Assembly (NCBI GenBank): GCA_051649605.1
Contig: JBOFHK010000002.1
Span: 62,001 to 126,000, forward strand
Length of the DNA stretch: 64,000 nucleotides
Reading direction: 5' to 3'
Source: Brevinema_A sp051649605
GTDB taxonomy: Bacteria; Spirochaetota; Brevinematia; Brevinematales; Brevinemataceae
In this document: in pieces, positions 17,363-25,207 of the stretch
Position numbering within the stretch: the first letter of the stretch is position 1
How the letters are laid out: each line of letters begins with the position of its first letter
Position numbers and translations under genes: made by a program
Notes under the pieces: model-generated
Databases searched by the model: none
What the model was told of the DNA's origin: nothing
Seen by the model: only the letters and a program-made list of their open reading frames with translations

Positions 17363-18148
17363 ATGAAAGAATATTATCAATCTGTTGTTGAAGCAACAAA
17401 TAAAAGACAAAAAAGAATCATCGAAACACAAATATCAAACATAGAAAAAGCAGCTGCGATTATGGCAGAGACATGGAAAAACGGAAAAGACTGTTGGGTA
17501 TTTTCAGGAGCAGGAAGTGATATTATCACTCAAGAATTGGATTACCGAGCTGGTGGATTTGTTACCATGAATAGGATTTATTCTGTTTTTGTAGAATTTT
17601 CTATGCGTCCCTTACCTTTTATGTGGGAATGCGAAAAACTAGTAGGATTACTCAGAGAAATGTGGGTAAGAGAACGTTTTGATAAAGATGATACCCTTAT
17701 TCTCCATTCACCAGCTGGTTGTAGTGCCATGATCATAGAAGCGGTAGAACTCTGTCATGAGATGGGGATAAAAGTTATCGCCCTAACCAATATTAATCTT
17801 TCCAAGAACGCAGAAACATCCAGTAAAAATAGTAAACGTCTCTTTGAAGTAGCAGATGTGGTGATTGATACCTGTGGAGAAATGCCTTACGGGTGTATCC
17901 TCACCAAAGCTGGAGAACATCTCTGTGGTGGGGATTTATCTGCGGGGGTTTTCACCGCACATCTGTTGGAAGTTGCCACGGCATCTAAAATGATTAGTAT
18001 GGGATTAAACCCCCCAATTTTGCGGAGTGTGAATAAAGATAACGCAGCAACACACAACACTCAACTTGCCCAACAATATAAAGATCATATTTTTTATCCT
18101 TGTATGCAAGGAAAATATGCTACCTATTATCAAAAAGTAACAAAATAA
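17363..18148 (+). CDS. SIS-domain protein (UPF0309-like), paralogue 3, with altered phosphosugar loop
   Basis: 261 residues. The first loop DCWVFSGAGSDIITQELDYRAGG keeps the E-x-x-Y-R-A-G-G seen in paralogue 1, but the second loop is LILHSPAGCSAMIIEAV: the canonical S-x-S-G-R has become S-P-A-G-C. This could change substrate or make it a non-catalytic partner. AGGAG precedes the ATG and it lies 19 bases after paralogue 2, followed 23 bases later by EIIC. Confidence 0.75.
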   Translation: MKEYYQSVVEATNKRQKRIIETQISNIEKAAAIMAETWKNGKDCWVFSGAGSDIITQELDYRAGGFVTMNRIYSVFVEFSMRPLPFMWECEKLVGLLREMWVRERFDKDDTLILHSPAGCSAMIIEAVELCHEMGIKVIALTNINLSKNAETSSKNSKRLFEVADVVIDTCGEMPYGCILTKAGEHLCGGDLSAGVFTAHLLEVATASKMISMGLNPPILRSVNKDNAATHNTQLAQQYKDHIFYPCMQGKYATYYQKVTK

Positions 18149-18171
18149 TTAAAACAATTTAGGAGAATACC

Positions 18172-18954
18172 ATGTTTTTACAATCGTTTCTTATCGCCCT
18201 CTTTGTCATGATCGCATCTATGGATTGGCTTGTCGGTAACTTTGGATTATCCTACGGTGTTGTTATCGGTGCGGTAATCGGGCTTATTTTGGGAGAACCA
18301 TTACAAGGAATTATCTATGGAGGGTTTTTTGAACTTGTATTTTTAGGGATGATCGGAGCAGGAGGAGCACACCCTCCTAATAAAATTATCGGCACCGCTC
18401 TCGGGGTAGCATTTTCAATTTTGACAAATCAAGAGCCTAGCATCGCTATTAGTATTGCTTTCCCAGCTGCCGTATTAATGCAGGCTGTATTAATTTTTTC
18501 TTTTACCATTATCTCTAACATTATCCCAAAAATAGAAAATTTAGCCAGCCAAGCAGACTGGAAAGGAATAGAGTTATATTCTTGGGGAGGAACCATTTTT
18601 ATGGGATTCGGTTTTTTCTTAGTAACTTTCGTTGCCATCTATTTTGGATCAGAATTTGTGGAAGTCATTGTCAATAACATGCCTCAATGGCTTACCGATG
18701 GTTTTGGTATCGCAGGAAAAATGCTCCCAGCAGCAGGTTTTGCCGTCGTTCTTAGCTATTTTCTCAAGTGGAATAATAGCTATTACCTTATCTTTGGATT
18801 TGTAATTGTCGCCTATCTCAAGCTCCCCCCTCTCGGTTTAGCACTCGTCGCTTTATGTGTTAGCTTAATCGAGTTTGGAATCCGTCAAGAAATTGGTAAA
18901 GAAAACTCTGTTCGTATCGTAACAGACGTGAACGAAGATAACGAAGGAATATAA
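18172..18954 (+). CDS. PTS mannose/fructose/sorbose-family EIIC
   Basis: 260 residues with multiple membrane segments. MASMDWLVGNFGLSYGVVIGAVIGLILGEPLQGIIYGG-type opening (visible as MIASMDWLVGNFGL and IYGGFFELVFLGMIGAGG) is the family hallmark. It forms the sugar channel with EIID in the inner membrane. AGGAG precedes the start; EIID follows after 10 bases. Confidence 0.92.
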   Translation: MFLQSFLIALFVMIASMDWLVGNFGLSYGVVIGAVIGLILGEPLQGIIYGGFFELVFLGMIGAGGAHPPNKIIGTALGVAFSILTNQEPSIAISIAFPAAVLMQAVLIFSFTIISNIIPKIENLASQADWKGIELYSWGGTIFMGFGFFLVTFVAIYFGSEFVEVIVNNMPQWLTDGFGIAGKMLPAAGFAVVLSYFLKWNNSYYLIFGFVIVAYLKLPPLGLALVALCVSLIEFGIRQEIGKENSVRIVTDVNEDNEGI

Positions 18955-18964
18955 GGAGAATATC

Positions 18965-19759
18965 ATGAATACACCACTATTTTCTAAAAAAGAATTACGA
19001 ATGATCGTCTGGCGTGCGTTTTTTCTCCAACATGCATTCAATTTTTCTCGGATGCAAGGGGTGGGCTTTCTCTATACTATTTTACCAGCCTTAAGAAAAA
19101 TTTATAAAGACGATCAAGAAGGTCTCGCAAAAGCAATGCTTCGTCATACCGATTTTTTTAACACACACCCTCGTGTCCATGCACCAATCGTAGCAATGGT
19201 CATCGCGATGGAAGAGCATAAAGAAGATCCCGAAACAATCCGAGCTTTCAAAATAGCTACGATGGGGCCTATTGCAGGGATTGGAGATTCTATGTTCAAT
19301 TTTATGTACGATCCTGTAATGCGTGGGATTGTAGGATCATTAGCATATTCTGGGGCTTGGATTGCCTTACCCTTAGGATTGTTTGTAGAAAATTTAACAA
19401 AATTATTGATGTTTAAACCACTCTATACCGTATATGATTTGGGTTCATCAGCCCTTATCAAAATCCAATCTCATATGAGACAAATTAATCGGCTCGCTAC
19501 CAATATCGGTTTGATGTCTTTAGGGGGATTATCTGCCGCCTATATCAGTGTACAATTCGCCTTAGAATTTACTCTCAATGACAAAACATTTTCTGTCCAA
19601 CAAGATATTTTTGATCAACTCATGCCTAGTATTCTCTCTTTAGTTACCTTATTATTAGCATTCTATCTCATTCGCGTAAAAAAATGGAATATCCAAATGC
19701 TCATTTGGTCAATCATTGGAATTTGTCTTGTTGCTAGTTATTTCAATATTCTTAAATAA
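18965..19759 (+). CDS. PTS mannose/fructose/sorbose-family EIID
   Basis: 264 residues. The N-terminal WRAFFLQHAFNFSRMQGVGF, the FFNTHPRVHAPIVAMVIAMEE segment and TMGPIAGIGDSMF are EIID signatures, followed by C-terminal membrane segments. It partners EIIC. AAGGAG precedes the ATG. EIIA follows 11 bases later. Confidence 0.93.
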   Translation: MNTPLFSKKELRMIVWRAFFLQHAFNFSRMQGVGFLYTILPALRKIYKDDQEGLAKAMLRHTDFFNTHPRVHAPIVAMVIAMEEHKEDPETIRAFKIATMGPIAGIGDSMFNFMYDPVMRGIVGSLAYSGAWIALPLGLFVENLTKLLMFKPLYTVYDLGSSALIKIQSHMRQINRLATNIGLMSLGGLSAAYISVQFALEFTLNDKTFSVQQDIFDQLMPSILSLVTLLLAFYLIRVKKWNIQMLIWSIIGICLVASYFNILK

Positions 19760-19770
19760 GGAGGGAAATA

Positions 19771-20211
19771 ATGAACATATCAGTTTTACTGACAGGGCAT
19801 GCAGAATGGTCTAAAGGAATGCTCTCTGCTTATCATCTTATTATTGGTGAAGATAATTCCGTAGATTACCTTAATTTTAGTTTAGGCACAGCAAAATTAG
19901 AAGACTACCATCAGGAAATGGCTGAGAAAATCAAAGCCTTAGCAAAAAATTCTGACGAGCTATGGATTCTCACGGATATTCTTGGGGGATATCCTTTTCA
20001 AGCAGCAGCACAGATATCTTTCGGTCAATCTAATGTTCGTGTTTTTGGAGGGGTTAATATGCCTTTTTTACTCGCCTTAGCAACAGAAAAAGATTCTATA
20101 GAAGATCCCATATCTTTTATTTCAGAATTACTAGAGCTATCACGTCAAGCCTTGATACCATTCGAAATAGATACTAGCCCCTCTAGAACTATAGAGGACG
20201 ATGGAATATAA
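19771..20211 (+). CDS. PTS mannose-family EIIA
   Basis: 146 residues. MNISVLLTGHAEWSKGM carries the phospho-accepting His10, and LWILTDILGGYPFQAAAQI matches the conserved D-L-x-G-G-x-P region. It accepts phosphate from HPr and passes it to EIIB. It is the last gene of the cluster, with GGAGGG as ribosome site and a strong terminator 25 bases after its stop. Confidence 0.92.
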   Translation: MNISVLLTGHAEWSKGMLSAYHLIIGEDNSVDYLNFSLGTAKLEDYHQEMAEKIKALAKNSDELWILTDILGGYPFQAAAQISFGQSNVRVFGGVNMPFLLALATEKDSIEDPISFISELLELSRQALIPFEIDTSPSRTIEDDGI

Positions 20212-20235
20212 ACTCTATCGACTTTTAAAAAGAAG

Positions 20236-20270
20236 AAAAACAGGTATCTCTCATTTCGATACCTGTTTTT
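20236..20270 (+). terminator. Terminator of the fucose/mannose-PTS cluster
   Basis: Perfect 13-bp stem AAAAACAGGTATC (20236-20248) / GATACCTGTTTTT (20258-20270) with a 9-base loop and T-run. The arms are the same 13 bases as those of the terminator at 23068-23110. It also faces the convergent SPOR gene. Confidence 0.92.
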
Positions 20271-20297
20271 TATTTTAATAATTTGATAAGATTTTAT

Positions 20298-21089
20298 CTA
20301 CTCTAAGGTAAGAACAAATCCATCTTGCCCTAAATCTTTTGCTTTAATCTGAGCCAAAACATCCTGAGCTGTTTTTTTATTAGAAAATCCACGCACACGC
20401 ACTCTAAAAAATACGGCATCACCAATCAAACTTTCCGAAGTATAAGCACTAAAACCTGCAGATCGTAATTGATCCTCTACCAATCGAGCAGCATCTATAG
20501 TTGAATGAGCCGATATTTGAACAATGTATTCTCGAGAACGCACAGGAGCTACTGCCTTCACAGGTTTTTTTGCCGTTGGAAGTGGTTCTGGCTCTATAAC
20601 TTTTATAGGATTTTGGGGAATAGGGATCGTATCCACAGTCGAAGCCATTGGTTTTGCTGTTGGAAGATTAGGAACATCAATAGTTTCTGATTTTTTAAAA
20701 TCGTTAAACGATTGAGCCATCAACGCTTCACGTTCTACTTTGACATTATTGGTAATTGTTTTACCAACCCAGTACCCCGATAAAAAGAGCATTCCACCAA
20801 ATAGTACAAACAAAGCTCCTGTTAGGATTACTTTGCTGTCATCCCGAGCCAAAAAGCTAGGCGATTCTGATTTGCTTTTTTGACGCAGTGGAGGATTAGA
20901 ATTTTGATATCCACTATCTCGAAGAAGGGAACGTTCCCGTAAATAAGCTATTTTTTCTTGTCCTGATTCTTCGGAAAGAGAGTGTCGTTCTCTTTTTTTC
21001 TCAATAGTAGGAATTTCTGAAGCACCAGTATTATAAACAGGTTTTGTTTTTGTTTCTTCTAAAATATCTAAAAATTTTATTCTTGCCAT
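20298..21089 (-). CDS. SPOR-domain membrane protein
   Basis: 263 residues. A cytoplasmic charged N-region (about 75 residues) is followed by one membrane segment (ILTGALFVLFGGMLFLSGYWVG), a Pro/Lys-rich linker and a C-terminal SPOR domain (YIVQISAHSTIDAARLVEDQLRSAG... FFRVRVRGFSNKKTAQDVLAQIK), which binds denuded septal peptidoglycan. Likely a divisome or septal-wall protein. GAGG precedes the start. Monocistronic and convergent with the PTS cluster. Confidence 0.85.
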   Translation of the reverse strand: MARIKFLDILEETKTKPVYNTGASEIPTIEKKRERHSLSEESGQEKIAYLRERSLLRDSGYQNSNPPLRQKSKSESPSFLARDDSKVILTGALFVLFGGMLFLSGYWVGKTITNNVKVEREALMAQSFNDFKKSETIDVPNLPTAKPMASTVDTIPIPQNPIKVIEPEPLPTAKKPVKAVAPVRSREYIVQISAHSTIDAARLVEDQLRSAGFSAYTSESLIGDAVFFRVRVRGFSNKKTAQDVLAQIKAKDLGQDGFVLTLE

Positions 21090-21222
21090 AATTGCCTCTT
21101 TGATATCAAAAAAATAACTTAATTAATAAATTCTATATCATTTTTCGGTATTATTTGTATTTACTTTATAACCAAACTAAAATAAATACATAAGGAGCAA
21201 AAAAGTAAAATGTGTTTATTTT

Positions 21223-21250
21223 TGATTCAAAATATTTTTTTTTGAATCAA
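21223..21250. promoter_or_regulatory. 28-bp interrupted palindrome upstream of the NSS transporter
   Basis: Arm TTGATTCAAAA (21223-21233), 6-base centre, complementary arm TTTTGAATCAA (21240-21250). It ends 31 bases before the -35 box at 21282. There is no T-run beyond the arm itself and no convergent gene to terminate, so an operator for an unlinked dimeric regulator is the best reading. Confidence 0.6.
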
Positions 21251-21281
21251 TTTCACACTAATAATAAAATGTGGTTAAAAT

Positions 21282-21310
21282 TTGACAAACAAGAAAACTT
21301 ATATTATAAT
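21282..21310 (+). promoter_or_regulatory. Strong sigma-70 promoter for the NSS transporter operon
   Basis: Exact consensus TTGACA (21282-21287), 17-bp spacer, exact TATAAT (21305-21310). The predicted start is near 21317, 25 bases before the transporter ATG. Confidence 0.88.
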
Positions 21311-21341
21311 ACAAAACGTATATAATATTTAGGAGAAATGT

Positions 21342-22892
21342 ATGTCTCAAAAAAGAGCATCTTGGGCTTCTTCTATAGGGGTCATTTTAGCAGTTGCGGG
21401 GTCAGCCGTAGGGTTAGGAAATTTTCTACGTTTTCCTGGTCAATTAGCACAAAACGGAGGTGGGGCTTTTTTAATTCCCTATTTCATTACCTTATTAATT
21501 ATTGGTCTTCCTATTTCTTGGTTAGAGTGGACAATTGGTCGTTATGCTGGGGCACATGGACATGGTACAGCACCAGGAGCATTCAATATCTTATTTAGAA
21601 AACCTTGGGCAAAATATCTGGGTTCTGTCAGTCTATTAGCCATTATGTTTATTGCTTTTTATTATGTCTATTTAGAGTCCGTAATGCTTGGTTATGTTTT
21701 TTATTCTTTTACTGGTCTTCTCCCTGAAATGGCTGCAAACGGTCAATCTGGAGAGTTTTTTGCCAAATATCTTTCCTTCGAATTCAAATTATTTGGGGTT
21801 CCTGCCGCAATTTTATTTTTTCTCATTACCATCGTAGCAAATATCGGAATTATTGCTCGTGGAGTTTCGGGAGGGATCGAAAAAATCTCTAAAATCTTAA
21901 TGCCTATCTTACTATTTTTAGGAGTAATTTTACTTGTTCGTGTTCTTACTCTTCCTGGAATGGACCAAGGGATGGCCTTTATGTGGAATCCTGATTTCTC
22001 CGCATTAACTCAACCAAAAACATGGCTTGCTGCGGCTGGTCAGATATTTTTCACCCTTAGTATCGGAATGGGAGCTATTATCAACTACGCTTCTTATATC
22101 AAAAGAGATCAAGATATCACCTTATCAGCATTATCCGCCAATGCTACCAATGAGTTTGCCGAAGTAATTTTAGGGGGGATGATTATTATCCCTGCAGCAG
22201 CTGCAATCTTAGGTACAGCAGCCCTAACAGATGTCGCTAATGGGGGAACGTTTGGATTGGGATTCATTACAATGCCCGCAATCCTTGCTCAGCTTCCACT
22301 TGCACCAATTTTTTCGGTACTATGGTTCTTTTTGCTTTTCTTCGCTGGGATTACTTCTTCATTATCGATGTACCAACCTCTCCTTTCTTTTTGCTCTGAT
22401 GAATTAAAATGGAGCAAAAGACAATCTCTTTCTATGTTATCAATCATGTCCCTCGTAATGGGAATCTACGTCGCTCTTGATTCCAGTCTTAATACACTAG
22501 ACGAAATTGATTTCTGGGGAGGAAATTTATTTCTTCTTCTATTTGGAACAATAGAAACTCTTTTATTTGCAACCCATATCGACAGTAAAAAAGGATGGCT
22601 CGAACTGCATAAAGGCTCTCACATTAAAATTCCTACATTCTATCGTTTTATCCTTAAATATGTTACACCAACAGTATTAATAGTGATTTTAGTTTCTTGG
22701 ATCATCACGGAAGGTCCAGCACGCTTTATGATGACCTATTATCCTCCAGAAGTACGTCCTAGTGTTTTCCTCACTCGAATGATTTTAGTAGCAATTGCTA
22801 TTGGTTTTAATCTTTTAATTGCTTACGCTTGGAAAACTCACAATCACGATGATAAATTAAATATAGTATTGGAGGATTCAATCCATGACTAA
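21342..22892 (+). CDS. Sodium-dependent transporter of the NSS/SNF family (amino acid uptake)
   Basis: 516 residues with about 12 membrane segments. WASSIGVILAVAGSAVGLGN followed by FLRFPGQLAQNGGGAFLIPY is the Na+-binding TM1 signature of the neurotransmitter:sodium symporter family (LeuT-like). The C-terminus extends beyond an 11-segment core, as in MetP/TnaT-type members. It imports amino acids with Na+ across the inner membrane. AGGAG precedes the ATG. Its last 8 bases overlap a MetS-like small gene, which suggests a methionine/alanine MetPS-type system; substrate not determinable from sequence alone. Confidence 0.9.
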   Translation: MSQKRASWASSIGVILAVAGSAVGLGNFLRFPGQLAQNGGGAFLIPYFITLLIIGLPISWLEWTIGRYAGAHGHGTAPGAFNILFRKPWAKYLGSVSLLAIMFIAFYYVYLESVMLGYVFYSFTGLLPEMAANGQSGEFFAKYLSFEFKLFGVPAAILFFLITIVANIGIIARGVSGGIEKISKILMPILLFLGVILLVRVLTLPGMDQGMAFMWNPDFSALTQPKTWLAAAGQIFFTLSIGMGAIINYASYIKRDQDITLSALSANATNEFAEVILGGMIIIPAAAAILGTAALTDVANGGTFGLGFITMPAILAQLPLAPIFSVLWFFLLFFAGITSSLSMYQPLLSFCSDELKWSKRQSLSMLSIMSLVMGIYVALDSSLNTLDEIDFWGGNLFLLLFGTIETLLFATHIDSKKGWLELHKGSHIKIPTFYRFILKYVTPTVLIVILVSWIITEGPARFMMTYYPPEVRPSVFLTRMILVAIAIGFNLLIAYAWKTHNHDDKLNIVLEDSIHD

Positions 22893-23070
22893 ATTATTCA
22901 CTTCTCTCTTATTAATCACTTTACTGATCCCAAATTTTTCTTTTTCCCAAGAGAATCCTACCTACGAAATTACTGGGGCAGGAATGTTTTTCATGATTTT
23001 TGCTTGGTCAGCAATTATTATTTGGAATACAGTATGCTTTACCAAAATCCTCTCTAAAAAAGATAAATAA
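22885..23070 (+). CDS. Small membrane protein, MetS-like subunit of the NSS transporter
   Basis: 61 residues. An N-terminal signal-like segment (TKLFTSLLLITLLIPNFSFSQ) is followed by a single membrane helix (GAGMFFMIFAWSAIIIWNTVCFTKIL) and a Lys-rich end. Small single-helix MetS proteins accompany MetP-type NSS transporters in actinobacteria and elsewhere and are needed for transport. Here the gene overlaps the transporter by 8 bases and has GGAGG as ribosome site, so it is translationally coupled. The extra cleavable-looking N-terminus is unusual, since typical MetS starts directly with the helix. Confidence 0.7.
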   Translation: MTKLFTSLLLITLLIPNFSFSQENPTYEITGAGMFFMIFAWSAIIIWNTVCFTKILSKKDK

Positions 23071-23110
23071 ATTAAAAACAGGTATCTCAATGATACCTGT
23101 TTTTAATTTA
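23068..23110. terminator. Bidirectional terminator with 19-bp perfect stem
   Basis: The left arm at 23068-23086 and right arm at 23092-23110 are perfectly complementary with loop TCAAT. The core AAAAACAGGTATC/GATACCTGTTTTT is identical to the terminator at 20236. It overlaps the stop of the MetS-like gene and faces the convergent dtd. Confidence 0.92.
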
Positions 23111-23126
23111 TTTATATACTCGATAA

Positions 23127-23558
23127 TTACTGTAAAATAATAGTAAAAGGCCCGTCATCTATTGCAGAAATTTTCATGTCAGCCCCAAAAACTCCCGTCT
23201 GTACTTCTAAAGCAGACTCTTCTTCTAATCGTTGATTAAAATATCCAAACACATACTCTGCTTCGGAAGATGGCATTGCTTTGCTATAGGTAGGACGATT
23301 CCCTTTTTTGGTTTCCGCTGATAAGGTAAACTGACTAACTGAAAGAATTTCCCCTGATAAATTTTTAACAGAAATTTCTTTTTCTTGAGATTCAAAAATT
23401 CTTAGATTGGAGACTTTTTTAGCGAAATAATCACATTCTTTTTGCGTATCTCCAACACTCACACCAACATACAAAAGTAAACCCTGACCAATAAAAGAAA
23501 CTATACGATCCTCAACCGTAACGGAAGCCGAAGACACTCGACGAACGAGAATAACCAT
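23127..23558 (-). CDS. dtd: D-aminoacyl-tRNA deacylase
   Basis: 143 residues from the ATG at 23558 (AAGGAG lies 6 bases upstream; longer reading frames would run into mraY). MVILVRRVSSASVTVEDRIVSFIGQGLLLYVGVSVGD matches the family start, ILSVSQFTLSAETKKGNRPTYSKAM contains the S-Q-F-T-L motif, and GVFGADMKISAIDDGPFTI contains the G-x-F-G-A-x-M and the P-F-T-I-x-L end; the N-x-G-P-x-T motif reads D-D-G-P-F-T. It hydrolyses D-amino acids from tRNA. It starts 14 bases after mraY, probably cotranscribed. Confidence 0.93.
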   Translation of the reverse strand: MVILVRRVSSASVTVEDRIVSFIGQGLLLYVGVSVGDTQKECDYFAKKVSNLRIFESQEKEISVKNLSGEILSVSQFTLSAETKKGNRPTYSKAMPSSEAEYVFGYFNQRLEEESALEVQTGVFGADMKISAIDDGPFTIILQ

Positions 23559-23572
23559 CTTAGTCTCCTTTT

Positions 23573-24985
23573 TTAGCGTATTTTGATCGTCGCTAATGCG
23601 AGAATCGCACACAAAACACTTAAAATCCAAAAACGAACGACAACTTGATTTTCTTTCCATCCTGATAACTCAAAATGATGATGAATAGGTGCCATTTTAA
23701 AAATACGCTTTCCATAGCGTTTAAAACAAAAAACTTGGATAATTACCGACACTGTTTCTAATACAAACATAAAACCAGATACCATAAGAAGTAATTCTTG
23801 TTTGAGCATAATAGCAATCACTGCAATCGCCGCACCCATAGGAAGAGAACCTGTATCACCCATAAAAACTTCAGCTGGATGGACATTATACCACAAAAAC
23901 CCAGCAAAAGCTCCAATCGCAGCAGAAATAAAAATAGTCAGTTCCCCAATTCCCATAATATAAGGATAAAAAAGATAGCCAGATAATACCACATTTCCTA
24001 TTAAGTAAGCAAAAACTCCAAAAGATAAATAAAAAGGAATACCCATCCCTGTTGCTAGCCCATCTAGGCCATCTGATAAATTGGTTGCATTAGAAACCCC
24101 AACAACAATAAAAATAAAGATCAAAAAAGCAAGCCATAAGGGCCAATACCAAACAACTTCGGTGTATAAAGGAATAAGGAAGGAATTAAAAAGACGTGCT
24201 TGATAAATATTAGTAATCGTTTTTGGTAGTTGTCGCTCTTGATTTTGTTTAAAAATCATCGTCAGCTCAGAAATAATTTTATAATTATTATTTGTTACTA
24301 TTGAAGATGTAAAAGTTTTTGTGTCTGTACCAGACCGCGTTAAAAAAGGAATTTGAAAAAGCTCTGATTTGATGGTCTTACCTGTTTCTGGATTATATTG
24401 CGTCCCCATCAGAAAAAGTTCTTCAGCATTAGATGGGTAAGATATATCCCACTGCCAATCGTCCGTAATATTGACATTGGTAGAAGCTAAAACTTCAGTG
24501 TTTTTATTAGTGATTTCTAAGATATACCTACGACTCTGCTGGTGATATTGAGGCATTAAATATACCAACAATAAAATAACAAAAGCACATAAGGATTGAA
24601 TGAATAACTTCCCTTTCGTTGATAGGCCTTTTGTATCTTTTTGTTTGATTTTGGCATAATCATCAATAAAACCAATCCCTGCAAATAATACCACCGTCAA
24701 ACAAGTAATCAATACAAATCCATTCCAAGCTGCCCAAAGTAAGGTAGAAATCACAACTCCACCCCACATAAAAATCCCACCCATAGTCGGAGTACCCGTT
24801 TTGATCAAATGAGCAGAGGGGCCTTCTTGACGGACTTGTTGTCCAAATTTCATCGTACGTAAGAGATCTATTATTTTGGGTGCAATCCACAATACAATTA
24901 AAAAACTACTTACCGCAGCTCCGATACTTCTAAAAGAAATATAACGAAACAAATTAATATATTCGGATAAAAAATGAAAGAACAT
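23573..24985 (-). CDS. mraY: Phospho-N-acetylmuramoyl-pentapeptide transferase with large extra loop
   Basis: 470 residues from the ATG at 24985 (TAGGAGTG upstream; the first longer in-frame start has no such site). Family motifs are intact: HLIKTGTPTMGGIF, FIDDYAKIKQKDTKGLS, NATNLSDGLDGLATG (catalytic Asp residues), VHPAEVFMGDTGSLPMG and APIHHHFELSGWKE. It transfers phospho-MurNAc-pentapeptide to undecaprenyl phosphate in the inner membrane (lipid I). The usual length is near 320-370; here residues about 146-270, between the fourth and fifth membrane segments, form a hydrophilic block about 100 residues longer than normal that should face the periplasm. Not in a mur/dcw cluster here; dtd follows. 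Confidence 0.93.
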   Translation of the reverse strand: MFFHFLSEYINLFRYISFRSIGAAVSSFLIVLWIAPKIIDLLRTMKFGQQVRQEGPSAHLIKTGTPTMGGIFMWGGVVISTLLWAAWNGFVLITCLTVVLFAGIGFIDDYAKIKQKDTKGLSTKGKLFIQSLCAFVILLLVYLMPQYHQQSRRYILEITNKNTEVLASTNVNITDDWQWDISYPSNAEELFLMGTQYNPETGKTIKSELFQIPFLTRSGTDTKTFTSSIVTNNNYKIISELTMIFKQNQERQLPKTITNIYQARLFNSFLIPLYTEVVWYWPLWLAFLIFIFIVVGVSNATNLSDGLDGLATGMGIPFYLSFGVFAYLIGNVVLSGYLFYPYIMGIGELTIFISAAIGAFAGFLWYNVHPAEVFMGDTGSLPMGAAIAVIAIMLKQELLLMVSGFMFVLETVSVIIQVFCFKRYGKRIFKMAPIHHHFELSGWKENQVVVRFWILSVLCAILALATIKIR

Positions 24986-25113
24986 AATCACTCCTACTTG
25001 AGTATAGATATACGAGATATTATACAATATTTCCCCTGCTATTGCAAGCATACACAATCCATAGGAGTAATAAGACACGATAAGGATTTATATTTTTCTA
25101 TATATTAATAACA

Positions 25114-25141
25114 AATAGGAATAGCTTACACTATCCCTATT
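25114..25141. terminator. Probable terminator between mgtE and mraY
   Basis: Stem AATAGGAATAG (25114-25124) / CTATCCCTATT (25131-25141) with one mismatch, in the gap between mgtE and mraY on the - strand. The A/T-rich flanks lack a clean T-run on the - strand, so efficiency is uncertain. Confidence 0.5.
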
Positions 25142-25207
25142 AAAAAAATTTTGACTATGAAGATAAGAAATGATAATCCAATATAAGCCGTCCCAAACAT
25201 ACCCTTT

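Noticed and set aside
21211..21246. 11-codon open frame upstream of the NSS promoter
   Set aside because: AAGGAG is about 12 bases away and the frame lies upstream of the consensus promoter, inside the palindrome.
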